Position numbers and translations under genes: made by a program
The notes under the pieces: generated by a model
Told to the model about the DNA's origin: nothing
The model's input: the letters and a program-made list of their open reading frames with translations, nothing else
The model's database searches: none
In this document: positions 39,190-51,700 of the stretch, in pieces
Numbering within the stretch: position 1 is the stretch's first letter
How the letters are laid out: the number at the start of each line of letters is the position of its first letter
NCBI GenBank assembly: GCA_021018815.1
Contig: JAITYX010000008.1
Location: forward strand, 5,516,001-5,580,000
Direction: 5' to 3'
Origin: Talinum fruticosum
Lineage: Eukaryota > Streptophyta > Magnoliopsida > Caryophyllales > Talinaceae
DNA: 64,000 bases

Positions 39190-42100
39190 TTACTACTAAT
39201 TTTGCCTTTTTCTGACATTATAATGATTTCATCTGCAAATTTGACGGGAGATCTGCACAGCTTTGCTGTCTTCTGCAACTATGACTGATTTGAGTTAACC
39301 ACTTGTAGCAATCTTGTATACAAACCTGGAAACGAACTTGTATAGTGTAGATCTGATAGAAGCTCGGCAAATGAAAGAGGGGATGGGCAAGGCCTCTTGA
39401 TTTTTGGTTACTTTGTCACAGTTGCATGTTGAGCAATTGTTGCTCAAATGCATGATCTCGCTCACATATGCAATCGGGCAATCCTGTTGCTAATATTCAA
39501 TCATGGATAACATGTAATTGCATTGCTGTTACAAATCTGAATATCTTTTATTTTTCTTGATATCCATTGAGCACCAAGTGCTTACAATGGGCAATAATAT
39601 TTGTCATATTTTCTGTTTGGAGAAAAGTTGTAGCTGGCTTGGTTGAACCAGGTCCAGTCTGGTTCTCGTAACATTGTTTGTACATAATCATGTAATAACA
39701 TTATTTTGTGCAACTGTAACCCCGAATGGGAGTTGTAGTTGCGGATACCTTGGAAATCAATGCGTGTACAGGTAAATTGCAAACAATCATAATCGCAAGA
39801 AAAAAGTTTTATTTTAAACCCCCCCAAAAAAAAAACAATTAAATAAATTATCCATTATTTTTGTAAATCACTGATGGACTTATTTATTACTTGTGTTTTA
39901 TCTTCTTGGAAATTTATTATCCGTAAGTCGTAATATCAAAATATATATTTTATCAATTGAGGCGCAAAGATTGATAAATTGAGATTTGAAGTCAAGCCTC
40001 TGATTTAATATCTTTTAAAAATTAATAAATATATTTATAATAATTGTAAAAATATTGGATCAAAAAATAATAATTATAAAAATGAAGAGCGTGTGTATTA
40101 CATCTATGTAATGTACTTACATGTTTTAAATAGTACTGAATTTTTTTGAAGTTGCAAATGATAAGCCACGTAGCACATGGATGGTGAATTCATGTATTAT
40201 ATATGAATGATGAGCTTCCAATATGAATCTAATCTATGCATAATGAATGTGCAAATGGTAAAAATTAGGGAGTAAAAATAGAAAGGAAAAACAAAGAGGT
40301 GAAGAAGCAATTTTCAAAAAAGAAAAAAACAAAGTTTAAAGAAAGTTAATATGCAAGACTACAAGGATTATGACGCTAAATGTCTAATAAGTATAGTCAC
40401 ATTATAAAATGGTTGCGAAAATTATTTAAATTAATAAATTAATTTGAAAAAAATTAGATTAATGAGTGTATCTTTCTTTAACAACCAATCATCTATTTTT
40501 AAAATGACATCTGTTTTTGTAGGATAAATAAATATGACGCTAAATGTCTAATAAGTATGACGCTAAATGTCGTTTTTGTAGGATAAATAAATATGGGTTG
40601 AATATACTTCTTGTAATCTAAACAAATATATTTTATGTTTCTCATGTATTTATGTTCAATTTTAATTTAGGACACTCACATATATTTATTTGGAAGATGT
40701 GTGAAAATGACATCTATTTTTAAAAGAGTTGTAGGTTATCTATAAATTTATATAATGTGATTAAATAATACAGTATATGCGACCTTGTGATATTTACAAA
40801 TAAATAAACACTAGCTTTTATACCTCAATGTAGCAAGATTTATTGATAAAATTTATTATTAAATTCTATTACAATATATTTTTCTCTTTTTTATTGTAGA
40901 TATAAGCAAAGATAAAATGTTAATTATTTTAATTAATCAGATGCTATCTTTTCTTTTATACTCCCAAAGCTTTTTATTTCCAACCGTGAGCACCTATCAT
41001 CCATAATGTCAAACTTACTTTAGGTAAACATTTGAAAAAAATCCATGCATAATAAAAAAAGACATCAATATCCACAAAAAAAAAAAAAAATAAATCAAAG
41101 AGACATCAATAACACCTAATGCATCAATTGATCATGTTTTCTTACGATGTCCATTTCCTTAGGAAATATTGAACGGATTAAGCTCAGTGTAAGCTTCAAC
41201 AGATTGGAGACGAGAATAGAATACATGGCTAAATGGAAGTCATGTTTCTCATGCTAAATTAGCAGTCATTACCCCAGTGATTACAGTCATGGTTTTCGAG
41301 GCAATGTAGCAACAAGTAGAGAGCTTGGTTGGCAAAATTAGATGGATTTTGAGGAATATACTCCATAGAGGAAGCATATCTACAAACCATGGATAGGTAG
41401 GCTATAACTACTTGTTATTTTTGCTTCTTCTGGGTATGCCCAAAGTATATTTATAAATATTAATTTTTGGGTAATGCTGATTGGCTTACTTTTTGCTAAA
41501 ATAAATAATACTTAATTCCCAAAATTTTATACCTCTTTTGCTCTCATTTTCATAATCTATAGTGAAAAATATTTAAAAGAAAGTCTAACGCAAATTAGCC
41601 ATGTTTTACAAAAATATTTCAAATCATTATTAAAATTCTAAATTTACTAGGCATATTTAGATTGGCTTATTAGATGGAGCATTTTTTTTTTTATTACTAA
41701 TGACTTTCACTTTGAGCAATTCCCCACATATAAAACTTCTTGGGTCAATTGTTCACTAAATATTGACAAGATCTGATCGAGTCATTTAATTCTTTTATAT
41801 GTTGTGTAAGTATTTTAGAGAGGATTTTCTTATCCGAGGAGTTTTCCTTCTTACTTTTGTCTTTCTTCCCAATTCTTTTATTGATTCATAAGAAAATTTA
41901 TTTACCTTTTATGTTTTTTTCGTCAACGATCCAATTTATTATGAACATGAAGATCAATATGTAGAGGACATCAATAAAGTCACCTTCTTGAAACTAATTG
42001 TAACTATCACAATCTATCATATTGTCACATTGTGTGCACCAATTATGAAAAAATATCATTTTAGTTTTTGATTTGAAAATTCCCATAATTTTATTAAAAC

Positions 42101-42569
42101 TGACACATAAAGAAATTACTTAATATTTATGGAGTATGCATAAAAACACTAAAGGCCTGTTCGAATTGACATATATATCAATATCTATTTATGTTTTTTA
42201 TTGGTTTATGTTTAATTTTGTTAATTTTAATTAATTATTTTAGTTTGTTTCTGTTCAATTTTGTTAGTTTTTTTTTATTTCTACTATATGTACTATTTAT
42301 ATTTATTTTATTTATCATTTCAAACATACCCTACAAACCTAAAAATAAAATATTATTTTACAATATTTTAAAATTGGTCATTATTTTTGTACCTCACTTT
42401 TCTCTTTTGTTAAGATACTTATTTTTGGTGATAAAAAAGTTGTTTTTATAAAATCTGTTCAATTTAGATGATTGAACCACCCTTTAAAAAAATAAAAAAC
42501 CCCTCTCAAAGAATTCTCCCTAGGGCCAGCCCAAGCCATCAAGACAATCAGGCAGAGAAATCAGAGGGG
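39190..42569. other. 3' flank of the kinase/CYTH gene and AT-rich intergenic DNA
   Basis: The first few hundred bases are the probable 3' untranslated region. A C7A10 tract lies near 39819-39836. From about 39840 onward the DNA is very AT-rich with many stops. The frame at 42191-42451 is a low-complexity Phe/Leu/Ile string and not a gene. A short nested repeat at 40369-40595 is listed separately. Confidence 0.5.
40369..40595 (+). repeat. Nested short direct repeats
   Basis: TATGACGCTAAATGTC occurs at 40369, 40533 and 40556. The first two copies extend to TATGACGCTAAATGTC plus TAATAAGTAT. A second motif, GTTTTTGTAGGATAAATAAA, occurs at 40513 and 40572. The arrangement suggests stepwise slippage or small tandem duplications. 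Confidence 0.7.
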
Positions 42570-42719
42570 GGAGAGAGAGAGAGAGAGAGACAGAGAGAGA
42601 TCCTTGCATTGCTTCCACTGTTGGCTGTGTTCTGCCCAAACTCGCCCTCACATGACGTAGCCAAAAAGTTAAGGACACACACAGAGACAGACGCGAGAGA
42701 AAGTGGGGGTGGGAGGGAG

Positions 42720-42752
<33 letters not shown>

Positions 42753-42767
42753 GAGGGTGGTGGGCAG
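42570..42767 (+). promoter_or_regulatory. GA-microsatellite leader of the O-fucosyltransferase gene
   Basis: GA dinucleotide tracts at 42571-42600 and about 42712-42752 lie immediately upstream of the ATG at 42768. GA/CT tracts are common in plant 5' leaders and core promoters and can bind BPC/GAGA-binding factors. A short frame starting near 42468 and ending at 42734 lies upstream and could be a uORF if transcribed, but its sequence is driven by the repeat. Confidence 0.55.
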
Positions 42768-45700
42768 ATGCAGATGCATCGGCTACAGAGCAGCGGGCAC
42801 TCGACTCCTTCGCCGCCGCAGTCGCCGTCCTTAAGGTCGCCGAGGTACCGTCACAGTCGGTCTAAGCAAGGCAGGGTTGCCCCTCCGCCGCCGAGGACGC
42901 TTGCGCACCGCCTCGCCTGGGTAGTCCTCTCAGTGCTCCTCCGCCGCCAGGGGATTTTCCTCTTCGCGCCACTCATCTACATCTCCGGCATGCTTTTCTA
43001 CATGGGCACTGTCTCCTTCGATGTGGGTCCTGTCATCACTCACCACCTTGCTCCTGGCTCCGTCTATCGAAGTCCTCAAGTCTACGCCAAGCTCAGACCC
43101 GAGATGGATGCTGATAATTCTACTGCTGATGCGGTTAGTGCTTCTGGGATTTTGGTCTTGTTTAAATAAGTTTTTCCCCCGATTTGTGTAGAATTGTAAT
43201 GTGGGTCTGATCTGTTTGTCGATTTGGGTTCTTCGGTTTCGGACGGAATCCGAGTGTAGTTTTTTATTTTTAACTTTTATTTAGGGAGTGAATTCGGATT
43301 TGGATTGAGCTTGTTCTTTTAGTAACGTAGGTTTTGATTTCGAAAATCAAGCTCTGAATTGAGATTGGATATTGCATTTTGAGATAAAAGGATTTCATTC
43401 TTTGGATTTGGCTTAGGGAAGTGCTGGTGGTAGCTGGGAATTAAACTGTGGATCGAGCTATTGATTTATTCGCCTGAATTGGGTTGTGCATTGGTTATAG
43501 ATTGCATCTTCTCTACAAATCTTCTGGAACCTGATTCAGTGTGTTTTCAGCAACTGGATATGCTCTGCCAGTTTCTACCGGATTTGGTATTAGTCAGTTG
43601 ACTATGTATGAGCACTTTATTGGTACTTACCTTATCAGAGTCATGCTATATATGTTTCTTGTTTGTAGAAGGGCGTTTATGGTTAGATTTAGCCTTCTGT
43701 TCTTTTAGATGGTTAGAATTAGTATTTCAACCAATAAAAATCCGGTTGCCTTCACTTCTGGGTGTAGAATGAAAACTTGTGTATGATGCTATGAAAAACA
43801 GTAGACAATGTCAGTGTTTTCTGATCCTTCTCAGCATAGCTCTGATGTGGATATATGGAATCTAATGTCAGCAAGTTTACTATTTGTCTTCAAGTGACAA
43901 GTGCATTGGTGTTCGCATAGTGGCAGTTGGATCAGTCTTTAGGATAAAAAAATTATACTAGTAATTCTAAATCAGTTCAGAAAACATTACCTGATAGTTG
44001 TGTTGACATTCTGTTTTACACTGTCAGTGCTAAACTGGGACAGGGTGCAAACGTATGGTCTTGGTGAACTGCCTTTTTCTTTTCTTCTTTTTTCTTTATT
44101 TGTTTTGAGTAATGGCTAGAACTATTGATGTGGTCTTGATGTATGAAATTCTTGACTGTATATCTGCTAATTTCCTATTCACATTATTTAATCTCGTATT
44201 GTTTGTGGGATATCATGTAGCCTAGGTATATGCACCTATTTATGCAATTATACTTAGCAATTATCATAAGTGCAGACTGCAGCAAAGTTGTGTACTTTTC
44301 ATGTTGTTGCCAAAGTCCATATATCATGATTCACAGGGACGAAGTGCTTCCCTTTAGAATTGTTAAACAAAGAATTTTGTTTGTCTCTTCAATTGTTTGA
44401 TGAATAGTTGGAAAGCCATGCTGTATATGCATTCTATCTCGTCACCATGCTTGGATTTTCAAGATGTGAAGAGTGGTTGTTGATCTTTGTATTGCAATTA
44501 GTACTTCTGTAAACAGTACTTTTTGTTGATTATGCTTTTACCAAGGGTCAACAATCGTCTTCTTGCTTAAACAGTTGTTTATGCAACAGTACTTGTGTAA
44601 ACAGTACTAGTTGATTATGGTTTTATCAGAGGTTATATAATTGAAATCTTTGTGATATTCTATTAATTGTTAATGAAAATATCATAGTGAGATGATATTT
44701 TGAGAAGTTTAGCTAATCAGAAGAATCCTTCCTTTATGCCTGTTTTATATCACGCTTTTGGGTTCATGCCTTATTGCCACCAATCTCATATGAAGTTTCT
44801 AAATTAGGATCTAGTAGTGGCTGAACAAAGGATGTTAGAGTTCAATCTGAAAGAAAGGAAATTTAGGAAGTAAAATCCTGGACCGTGGAGATCATGGCTA
44901 AAAGAGTTCACACTACTCAATCCTACATCTAGGATATTCGATGTCCTTTGAGTTGTGACAAGCTTCCATTACTAAACCTTAATCGTTTAGTACATGCGAG
45001 AACTTTTATTTCAAATTTTGAATGAGTACTCACTTCTCCGGATGACATACCAGGCAGGGGAAAGCATTAGGGACTAGTGTACTTGGTCTTGTAAACTATT
45101 TACTACATATCAGGCCTCTTATTATGATTGAGGAAGTAGCCGCTATTTTTTAGATGACATGCTTACGGGAAACTATGATGGTGTTAGTTTCTGTTTTGGG
45201 GATGATTGAGCTTGTGAAGAGATGCCCTTTTGCCCAATTTATAAGAGCCTGATAAGTGAAAATTTGGATTTCTGCTTTATCCATAGTTCCCAATCATGGA
45301 TTGTCTAGATAATGGATTATGGTAAAGATTATAGAACATGTTTACTATTTAGTTACACTAATTCAGTCTAGTTTTTCTCCTGGGTATGGGTTGCATTATG
45401 CAGATTTCTTTGAAAAAAAAAATGCTGATCAAGGAATTGAACATCCCTGATAACAATGGTTCACCTCAAGTGAATTTTTGGAGTATTCGGAGTGAAAGAA
45501 ATCAAAGATTACTCGAAGGCTTCATAATTCCTCAGCGCTTAACTGACAATTTCATCAATAATTTTTTTGGGGGGATAACGGGAAGTCTTGCTCTTCCTTT
45601 TTGATGTAGATGATTGTGGATAGTTTATTTTGGTTGTACAACAAGGTTTGCCCCAAGGAGATGTAAATAATAAAATATATCATATGAGTTGCCAAAAAAG

Positions 45701-48700
45701 TAACAGTTGAAGAAATAAATGCCGTTCGCTGGTTCAGAGCAGTTGTTGCAGCTGATTGTTGGCCGTTCTTTGTTACAGATGGTTGTTGCAGCCTCTCCAA
45801 GGCGATGAGTGACAGTCAACTAAAATGTGGCAAAAATGCATTTCGAACTTTAAAACCTCTTTGATGTGGCTGTTTTGTCATGGAATGGCCTCATTTTGAG
45901 TCCATGCTTCTTACTGATAATGACCCTCCTAGGATACGAAAGTAAGCTTTCTGAGTTCTGATTGATTGGCTGGCTGGGAGCTGAAGAAAGGAAATTTGAT
46001 TTTGATTACAGTGGCTTTACATAGTTGGAAGTTGGAACCAGGCATCATGAACAAGATTTTGTTGTCCATATATGTTTCAAAATTCCCCTCCCTCACAGGA
46101 ATGATATCCAATTTATGCTATCTCTACTATAGCTCATGGACTTGGTTGTGCTTTTTATAATGTTGACATGAATTATTCATTTTGTTGTAGATATTAACTA
46201 TATGGAAAAATTCTTATAAAGGTGGTGAATGGAGACCATGTGTTAACAAGTCTACTGGAGGTATGAAGCTTCTATTTGTATGAAGTGTGGATTTCATGTG
46301 TTCTTGCTTGCTGTGGTTTTGATGTATAAATAAACCTGCTCGTAGCAACTTTGTAGGAGATGGAGCAAATTTTAGGTTGCCAACTGTTGTGCTGTTGTTT
46401 TGACTTTGCCTTCCTGTTTGTGGTTACTAGGAGACAGGAGAGATTGTAGCCAGTTGGTTCTCATTATATATTGCTATTTCATTGATGTATTTTTTGGTAA
46501 AGAAGATAAAATTATTTAAAAACACAAAAAATCTAAAATCATTGGAAAGGGATATCTGGAAGCATGGTTAACCAATGTCAACTTATCAAGCATGCTTACA
46601 AAAAGATGAATGGATTTACAAGCCACCACTCTCCACTGAGTCTCTGCTGGAAGAAACTGTGGTATTATAATAATCAAGGAAATAATGGTATGGAAAGATT
46701 GTTATCCCCTCCATGCCCCTCGCAAGAAAAGAAGAAAAAGAAAAAAAGAAAATGACCAAATACCGTGCCCATACTGGGTGGTTATTGTTGTATGTATCAG
46801 TTCCCTTTCTATTTGCTTTCTCATCTGCTTGTTATGAACCAGTCTGTATACTATGCTTGGATCTGGATTTGCGAAATCTTGGTGGAGATGCATTTTGAAT
46901 GTGTGCTTGCTTGTGTTTTTGAATATACTCTCCTAGACCAGCTCAAGTCATTCTGAAGCAGTGATTTCTGGCTTGAGCTGCTCTCAAAGGAGGTAACTCC
47001 TAAAGATTAACAGTGTGTCCATTTACGCTAGAACCATATGCAGAGGTGAGGTTTGAAGCTGATTCTGCATGGCAAGGAAAAATACTTTTTCATGGAAGGG
47101 TGGTTGAAATTCAACTGATGTTTATGCATCTGACGCGCGGAGCAGTTTTGTTGTACCATATATTGGGGGATTATAGGTTTTTGCCCCTCTATAGGAAACG
47201 GAAACCTGTATTTGGACATCATTGATAGTGTGTCTTCTTATCATTCATATGCACTGCAATGAAGAATAGCTACATATATAGATGCAATGCTCTGTACTCT
47301 GTAGGATGGCCATATTGAATGCTTGGGAATTAGGAGAAATAGACCATGTAGGTAGAGCCACGTGGAAAGGGGGTGTTTGTAGGATGGGCTGTGACAGAAC
47401 AGTGGTAAGATCCTCATGTTTTATTTGGACCTTCCAAAAGAAAGATCACCAATGAGATTCCCAATTCCAGGAGCCTGAATCAGAACCTTTGTGTGACAAA
47501 TTTGATATGGTTTACTGTGGTGTGAAATCAAGCAGCACTTTGTACGATGCAAATGTGATGGGTTTTTGAATGCACTACTAAGCGAACATTCTAGTGTTAA
47601 GGCCTTCAGAATCAAGGAGGAAGAAATTGTTGGAGAGCAAATTCTGACATGGGTGTGCAGTTTAGTTGGTGCTATGGAAATTGAGTAAGACTTGTATGTC
47701 AAGTTTGTTTTAGGAGTACTTGTCAGGGATTAGAGAACATGAAAAACATCAAGTCAGGGATTAATTGTGAGATGATGCAAGTGGCATCTTAGCCCTGAGA
47801 AGACAAATAAGACCAACAAGAATTAGGCTCACATAATTCACTTGTCGGTTTTAATGATTGAGTTCCAGGTCATAGTCACCTTTTTTGGAGGTCCTAAAGC
47901 TCTAATGGACATTATTATGTCGTTATTCACTTCTTGTTTGTTTAATGCCTTCTGAAGATTTTTTCATCTTTAAAACATTGCAACTCAAGCAAATTTGAGG
48001 GTATCATCTTTTGAGACAGGGGTGTATGTTTTGAGGATATCATCTTTGAGTTGATATTCAAGACGGACCTTGTTGCACTTTCTCGTATATTTTGGTGTTC
48101 GGTTTTGAACTCAAGAGCTAGGTTCACACAATTTGCCTTCCTAAGCAGCATTTTGTCGTATGATGCTTGTTATGTAAGACTTATCATAGTTGCTATGCAA
48201 AATATTTTTGTCTTCAATTCAGATTGGTGTTCATTGCACCTTCTTTTGTCCTATATTGTTTGCTGATGATTTCTGGTATGTAATTCTGGTCATTTGGTTG
48301 GCTGCCCCAGTTTAACCTGAAGCTCGTGTTTTCACAACAGGGCTACCTGATTCAAATGGTTATATTTATGTTGAGGCGAATGGTGGCTTAAATCAGCAGA
48401 GGACATCGGTCTGTGTGATGCTTTCATAATATTATATTTTTCAGTTTATATACTGTCAATCTTGTGTTGGAATTCTATCTGACCATCTCTTCTTGATTTC
48501 TCTGCTGGATAGATATGCAATGCAGTTGCTGTAGCAGGCTATCTTAATGCAACACTTGTTATCCCAAATTTTCATTTTCACAGCATCTGGAGGGATCCCA
48601 GGTCTGGTCTTTTTCTTGCATTCATATGATATGATCGTGTTGGTATATTCTGTTTGATTCACATTGTAGTATAAAATTTATTGAATTTTGGTACTGATTT

Positions 48701-51700
48701 CATATAGGTGTGTATGATGTCTTCTATAAAGGAATGTTTTTCACACAGATTCTCAACCAAATGAACATATAACTTAAGGCACTGATTCTATTCATTCAAA
48801 GCAATGATTTTTTGTTAGATTCTCGTTATGACTTGGACAATTAAGAAACCTGCCAATCTGTTGAGGCCAAACATATTTGTGCGCGCTCGCATGTGTCAGT
48901 GTGTGTGTGTTGTGTGTGCGTGGAGCTCATAAATTCTCTATGTTGGACCTGTCATATAGTTGTAGACAGGTGCTTTATTCCATGTGGAACTTGTCTTCTC
49001 TTGATTTCGTGGACAAATTATAGAACAATAGCACAGGAGCATGATGGGGCATTTATGTTGGCCCTCTTTTATAATCTGTAATTTTGTATACTGTATGAGG
49101 AGTTTTGGCTAGTAACTTTATTCTTCATCCTCAACACCTCCCAAATTAGAGTTGTAGAGAATCAATGGGAAAAAAGTTAGCTGAGATTATTAAATTCATC
49201 TATGACATTTTTCGTGACTGACTCTGGCTTGTGTCCTTGCAGTAAGTTTGATGACATCTATGATGAGGATTATTTTATACGTACATTGCAAAATGAAGTA
49301 CGTGTGGTGAACAAGATTCCTGATTTCCTAATGGAGCGCTATGACCACAATATGAGCAATGTCTTCAATTTCAGAGTAAAAGCATGGTCACCGATTGAGT
49401 ACTATGAGGAGAATGTCCTTCCAAGATTACTTGAAGAGAAGTGAGTAGAACTCTCTTTACCTCTTTTCTTGACTAGAATTCCTTTTTCCTATTTAATTTT
49501 GTTTTTTTGTTATGTTTTATTAATTCTCTCTTGTTTCTAGTTTTTGCCCCACCTCCCACAACTTTCCTTTTTTTTTGAAGTAGTCTCCTCAGAAGGAATG
49601 TGTTTCCACTTTCAACAGATAATAACTGGAACCCCATAAAGGAATTTTGTTTCTAATTCACATTTCCGCAGGCTTTTGGGTGGTGGTGGGGGTGGGGGGA
49701 TAAGATGATGTGAAGTTTTGAGCTGATCAGGTGGTCTTTTTTCATTTTTTAGGAGAATAATCTGTTTTTTAGTGTTTTTGGTCTTTTTGATTGATTTGTC
49801 AATGGTTCTTTCTGGACTCAGGGTTATAAGGATCTCTCCATTTGCAAATCGATTGTCATTTGATGCTCCTCCAGCTGTTCAGCGTCTTAGGTGTTTGGCT
49901 AATTACGAAGCTTTGAGGTTTTCAAGTCCTATATTAACACTGGGAGAAACTTTAGTCACAAGAATGAAAGAACGTAGTATAATAAGTGGCGGAAAATATG
50001 TTTCTGTGCATCTTCGATTTGAAGAGGTTAGATTACCTTCTCAAGCTCTGATATTGCTTAATACTTCCTTTCTCCCATATGTATTACCGGAAACATTTTT
50101 TCAATAATATTGTTGAATTCCTCTGCCAAGAACCTGTGGGTGTTTTTATTGGTTAAAAAATCACCTCAGCTGTGCACTATCAGTGAAATGCATCTAGTGC
50201 TGATTTATTATTCCCAAAATTTGATAATGCATATGGGATGGAGGGAGTGGTAAACTCTTTGGTAACCATTGTAGACATACGCGTAGGATTCACTAAAAAG
50301 TTAACCCTTTCTCTTCTCGGTCAAGCACAGGATATGGTTGCATTCTCTTGTTGCGTATTTGATGGTGGGAGACAAGAAAGACTGGACATGGATGCAGCTA
50401 GGGAAAGAGGATGGAGAGGCAAATTTACAAAGCCTGGTAGGGTTATCCGTCCTGGTGCAATCAGAATCAATGGAAAATGTCCTCTTACTCCTTTGGAGGT
50501 AAGCCTTTGTGATTCTTAGATCTTGCAACTGATTTATATTGGGTTTTTGCATATTTTTCTGGTTGCAATCTCTTCAATTGTCTGAGAACGCATTTGGTGA
50601 ATGGCATGTTGGGTTTCTTCTTCTAGGCAGGTTATTGAGTTTTATACTATTTGTGTATCGTCATACCAATGCAGTCCTCTCATCCATTCTTGAAATTTAC
50701 AACGCCGGCTCTTCATGATTGTGTGCATTTAACATCTTGAATGATGTGCTGTTGATGAAGAAACAGGAACTGGCAATATATTATGGGAAACACTGATTAT
50801 GAAAAGAACAGGGAAATAAAAAGTGATTGTTTGAAGTTCACTAATTTTTCTTGCTGCATTACTTTTTCATTATGGGTGCAGTTACATCTTCTATTCAATT
50901 TGCGGGATCTGCAATAGGTATAACGATTATGATGCTCTTATGTTTGCTGATTTACTTTATTCTCCGTGTAAAAACAATACTTAGGCATGTAGACATCATT
51001 TACTTGTGGACTTATTTTTATTTATTTGTCTATTTTACACTTATGCCATTGCATGCACATATGTTTGCATGCTGGTGGAATTAGATGCAGACCTTCCATT
51101 TTGCTGTCCAAAAATTCATTTTCATGAAAGAAAGTCGCGTTTCATAAAAGTGATATTTATTTTTCAGAAAGCAATATTTCTATTTGTTAATATTCATTTA
51201 ATAAAAAATGTATAGAAGCCTGGAAGATTTCTGGCCCTGTGGCTAATCCATAACCAACATAGGTTTGCCGCACAAAAAATTAATGATTTTTTCTTATTTA
51301 CAATATATGGTATCTGTTTTTCTAAAATGAGATTCATCTATTTGCAGAAGAATATACATTTATTTTAGATGGAACACTTTAAAAAAGAAACTATCTCCCA
51401 ATATGTGAGGTCCTCCCAGCCCCCACAGCAAACCACTCCCATCTCTGCATCACGGTGCTCCTCACTACACCCATGTCTTCCTAACTAAAGAGTACAAGTT
51501 ACATTCTACAATTATGGCTGACGAATGCTCCAGGAAGTGTGCCTGCGTGTTGAGCCAATTAGGAATGGCTACCAAGGGGGTGGGTTCAAGGCCGGTGAAA
51601 CCCTGCCCGTCCTTGTCCCAGCCACCCACACCTCCGTTTGTCCTTATCCCTACTTCTGACGGGTCTGCAATTCTTGACAGGGGTCCATTCTCACCTCAAA

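Noticed and set aside
42191..42451. 86-codon hydrophobic open frame
   Set aside because: It is a Phe/Leu/Ile string produced by very T-rich DNA, with no start context, conserved domain or splice structure.
42468..42734. 88-codon frame just upstream of the O-fucosyltransferase ATG
   Set aside because: Its sequence is mostly dictated by the GA microsatellites. It is kept only as a possible uORF.
47013..47225. 70-codon frame in intron 2 of the O-fucosyltransferase gene
   Set aside because: The surrounding exons join in phase without it, and it lacks family similarity and suitable splice sites.
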